From assembly GCF_002795245.1 (NCBI RefSeq), contig NZ_PGVG01000009.1, forward strand, positions 144,501 through 208,500: a stretch of DNA of 64,000 bases. Reading direction: 5' to 3'. The notes under the pieces were generated by a model, which did not search any database, was not told where the DNA came from, and saw only the letters and a program-made list of their open reading frames with translations. The position numbers and the translations under genes were made by a program. Numbering within the stretch: the first letter of the stretch is position 1; every line of letters starts with the position of its first letter. Shown here in pieces: positions 62,377 to 64,000 of this stretch. Origin of the DNA: Bradyrhizobium forestalis (GTDB taxonomy: Bacteria > Pseudomonadota > Alphaproteobacteria > Rhizobiales > Xanthobacteraceae).

Positions 62377-62774
62377 TTCGAGCGATCGACCAACCGGCCC
62401 GGCGCCGCCTTGTGGTGGAACTGCAGCGCGATCAGCAACGATTTCATCGCACGCAGCGGCAACAGCGTGGTGGCGAGGATCAGCGGCAGCCACAGCACGG
62501 CATGCAGCCAGTACGGCGGCTGGTACTTGACCTCGACGATGAGCGCGCACGCAACAACGATCCCGCCGGCCAGCATGATGATGAAGATCGCCGGACCATC
62601 GCCGGAATCGATAAAGGCATAGTCGAGGCCGCAGCGGTCGCAAGCGGGCGCGAGCGTCAGGAAGCCTGCATAGAGCTTGCCCTGGCCGCAGCGCGGGCAT
62701 TTGCAGGCAAGCCCGCGCATCGCGCTTTGCAGGACGGTGGTTTCGGACTGGGGTGTACCGGCGCTGTCGTTCAT
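62373..62774 (-). CDS. DUF983-family membrane protein of the cox operon
   Basis: A 133-residue protein: CKCPRCGQGKLYAGFLTLAPACDRCGLDYAFIDSGDGPAIFIIMLAGGIVVACALIVEVKYQPPYWLHAVLWLPLILATTLLPLRAMKSLLIALQFHHKA-like profile (only the motifs matter here). A zinc-ribbon-like start C.CP.CG.G..Y......C..C is followed by two membrane helices. DUF983 genes sit beside coxC/surf1 in alphaproteobacteria, and a role in oxidase biogenesis is inferred. Starts at 62774. Confidence 0.9.
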   Translation of the reverse strand: MNDSAGTPQSETTVLQSAMRGLACKCPRCGQGKLYAGFLTLAPACDRCGLDYAFIDSGDGPAIFIIMLAGGIVVACALIVEVKYQPPYWLHAVLWLPLILATTLLPLRAMKSLLIALQFHHKAAPGRLVDRSK

Positions 62775-62826
62775 GATGGCGGACTCTATCACAGTTTCCG
62801 CCGAAACTTCCGGCGGCCGGAAAGCG

Positions 62827-62853
62827 AAAGGGCGGCCCCTCCGGCCGCCCTTT
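62827..62853. terminator. hairpin terminator after coxC
   Basis: AAAGGGCGGCC-CCTCC-GGCCGCCCTTT stem 20 bp past the coxC stop on the minus strand. The T run is split (TTTCGCTTT), so it may be an attenuating rather than complete stop between coxC and DUF983. Confidence 0.65.
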
Positions 62854-62872
62854 CTGATCGATTCGATACGGC

Positions 62873-63769
62873 TCAATGCGCGGCGTGGGCCATGGCCTCG
62901 GCGCCGCGTCCCCAGACGTAGATGCAGAGGAACAGGAACAGCCAGACCACGTCGACGAAGTGCCAGTACCAGGCGGCGAACTCGAAGCCGAGATGCTGCT
63001 TCGGCGTGAAATGGCCGGCATAGGCGCGGACCAGGCAGACCAGCAGGAAGATGGTGCCGACCAGCACGTGGAAGCCGTGGAAGCCGGTCGCCATGAAGAA
63101 GGTCGCGCCATAGACGTTGCCGGCGAAGGAGAACGCCGCGTGGCTGTACTCATAGGCCTGCACGCAGGTGAAGAGCGCGCCCAGGAGAACGGTGAGGATC
63201 AGGCCGTATTTCAGGCCCTGTCGATCGTTCTCGAGCAGCGCATGGTGCGCCCAGGTCACGGTGGTGCCTGACGTCAGCAGGATCAGCGTGTTCAGCAGCG
63301 GCAGATGCCAGGGGTCGAAAGTCTCGATGCCCTTCGGCGGCCAGGTGCCGGGGACCGAGCAAGCACCGGGCTGGGTGCCGAGACCACAGCCGAACACCGC
63401 ATCGCGGGTGGCGTGGACAGCGTCGGCCGGAAACAGCGCCGCGTTGAAATAAGCCCAGAACCAGGCGACGAAGAACATCACCTCGGAGGCGATGAACAGG
63501 ATCATGCCGTAGCGGTGATGCAGCTGCACGACGCGGGTATGGTCGCCCTTGTACTGGGCCTCCTTGATCACGTCGCCCCACCAGCTCGCCATGGTGTAGA
63601 GCACGCCCACGGTGCCGACGCCGAACACGATCGGCGCCGCGGAGAACATGTGGTGCATCCAGGCGATCGCGCCGACCGCCATGATGAAAGCCGAAAGCGA
63701 GCCGACGGCCGGCCACGGAGAGGGATCGACCAGGTGATAGTCGTGATGCTTGGTGTGCGCCGTGGCCAT
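62873..63769 (-). CDS. coxC: cytochrome c oxidase subunit III
   Basis: A 298-residue subunit of the aa3-type oxidase from the ATG at 63769 (GAGAGAGACGG upstream). Seven helices. Hallmarks are [47 protein letters not shown], the loop [36 protein letters not shown], and [26 protein letters not shown], ending [27 protein letters not shown]. Also known as ctaE. Upstream ctaG and downstream DUF983/SURF1 complete the assembly group. Confidence 0.97.
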   Translation of the reverse strand: MATAHTKHHDYHLVDPSPWPAVGSLSAFIMAVGAIAWMHHMFSAAPIVFGVGTVGVLYTMASWWGDVIKEAQYKGDHTRVVQLHHRYGMILFIASEVMFFVAWFWAYFNAALFPADAVHATRDAVFGCGLGTQPGACSVPGTWPPKGIETFDPWHLPLLNTLILLTSGTTVTWAHHALLENDRQGLKYGLILTVLLGALFTCVQAYEYSHAAFSFAGNVYGATFFMATGFHGFHVLVGTIFLLVCLVRAYAGHFTPKQHLGFEFAAWYWHFVDVVWLFLFLCIYVWGRGAEAMAHAAH

Positions 63770-63847
63770 TTCCGTCTCTCTCCTCAATCCCGTGCCTATC
63801 AGGCACTTATCCCCTTGTTTCCAACCGCCTGAGCGTGAGCCCGGCGG

Positions 63848-64000
63848 TCAAAGATTTCCCTTGCGTTTGTCGTCCTCGCTGGCGGCGAGCGGCTTCACCA
63901 CCGGATCCTTCACCGGATAGAACGTGTAGGACAGCGTGATCGTATTCAGCCCGTCATTCTCGTGGTCCTCGGCGATCGAGGGATCGACGTAGAACACGAC
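63848..64000 (-). CDS. ctaG: cytochrome c oxidase assembly protein CtaG (Cox11), C-terminal part
   Basis: Partial gene running off the window edge at its 5' side. The visible 50 residues read [20 protein letters not shown], then [30 protein letters not shown] and stop. FYVDP.IA.D......ITLSYTF is the C-terminal strand of the Cox11/CtaG copper chaperone domain. CtaG inserts copper B into subunit I. It precedes coxC by 78 bp. Confidence 0.9.
   Translation of the reverse strand, partial: VVFYVDPSIAEDHENDGLNTITLSYTFYPVKDPVVKPLAASEDDKRKGNL

Overview
The window looks like a chromosomal segment of a Bradyrhizobium-type alphaproteobacterium. The clues are high-GC coding sequence and close family-level resemblance of several proteins to Bradyrhizobium ones: HemA, an Irr-like Fur protein, small exported YCK...GCV proteins and MddA. 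F0 and F1 ATP synthase genes are split, with only the F0 operon here. Several families of dispersed intergenic repeats typical of that genus are present. There is no rRNA, CRISPR array or complete insertion sequence. One tRNA, Leu(CAA), lies at 6436-6520.

Layout. 0-6.5 kb: a small membrane protein, a DsbA-like oxidoreductase, lrgB/lrgA, a PaaI-type thioesterase with a 28-codon ORF in front of it, a divergent TetR regulator with two palindromic operators, two small exported proteins, an AbrB-type permease, dsbB and tRNA-Leu. 6.5-10.9 kb: a repeat-rich, gene-poor, AT-richer stretch with a decayed alpha/beta-hydrolase, a small secreted protein and a RidA-family protein. 11-20.6 kb: a NarL/HPK pair, small exported proteins, a GFA protein, mddA divergent from a winged-helix/TPR regulator, an Irr-like regulator behind a perfect FNR/FixK box, and a DUF2147/DUF3313/TetR cluster. 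20.8-26.2 kb: an oligopeptide-type ABC transporter. 26.6-34.7 kb: small conserved genes, an AEC-transporter remnant, an Omp25/31-like porin, a chemoreceptor, an MBL hydrolase, aroQ and hemA with an anaerobox. 35-50 kb: an acetate-switch locus (CrbS-like sensor, CrbR-like regulator, DnaQ-CBS-DUF294 protein, DUF4212 plus sodium:solute symporter), small membrane proteins and an MHS-type MFS transporter. 50-58.5 kb: YjbQ, the F0 operon atpI-B-E-F'-F, a GNAT, an M16 peptidase and thrC. 58.7-64 kb: a second NarL/HPK pair, an NTF2-like protein, and SURF1, DUF983, coxC and the end of ctaG for the aa3-type cytochrome oxidase.

How the genes work together. Much of the window serves respiration and its supply: oxidase assembly and subunit III, F0, ALA synthase for heme, and an Irr-like iron/heme regulator. 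Both hemA and the Irr-like gene carry TTGAT-N4-ATCAA boxes, which suggests oxygen control of heme supply. The acetate-switch cluster pairs a transporter-fused sensor kinase with a LuxR-type regulator and the likely target symporter. The most notable non-coding feature is the density and variety of dispersed repeats. These include a ~540-bp repeat present twice in direct orientation and a ~290-bp composite repeat present as two inverted copies 12 kb apart.
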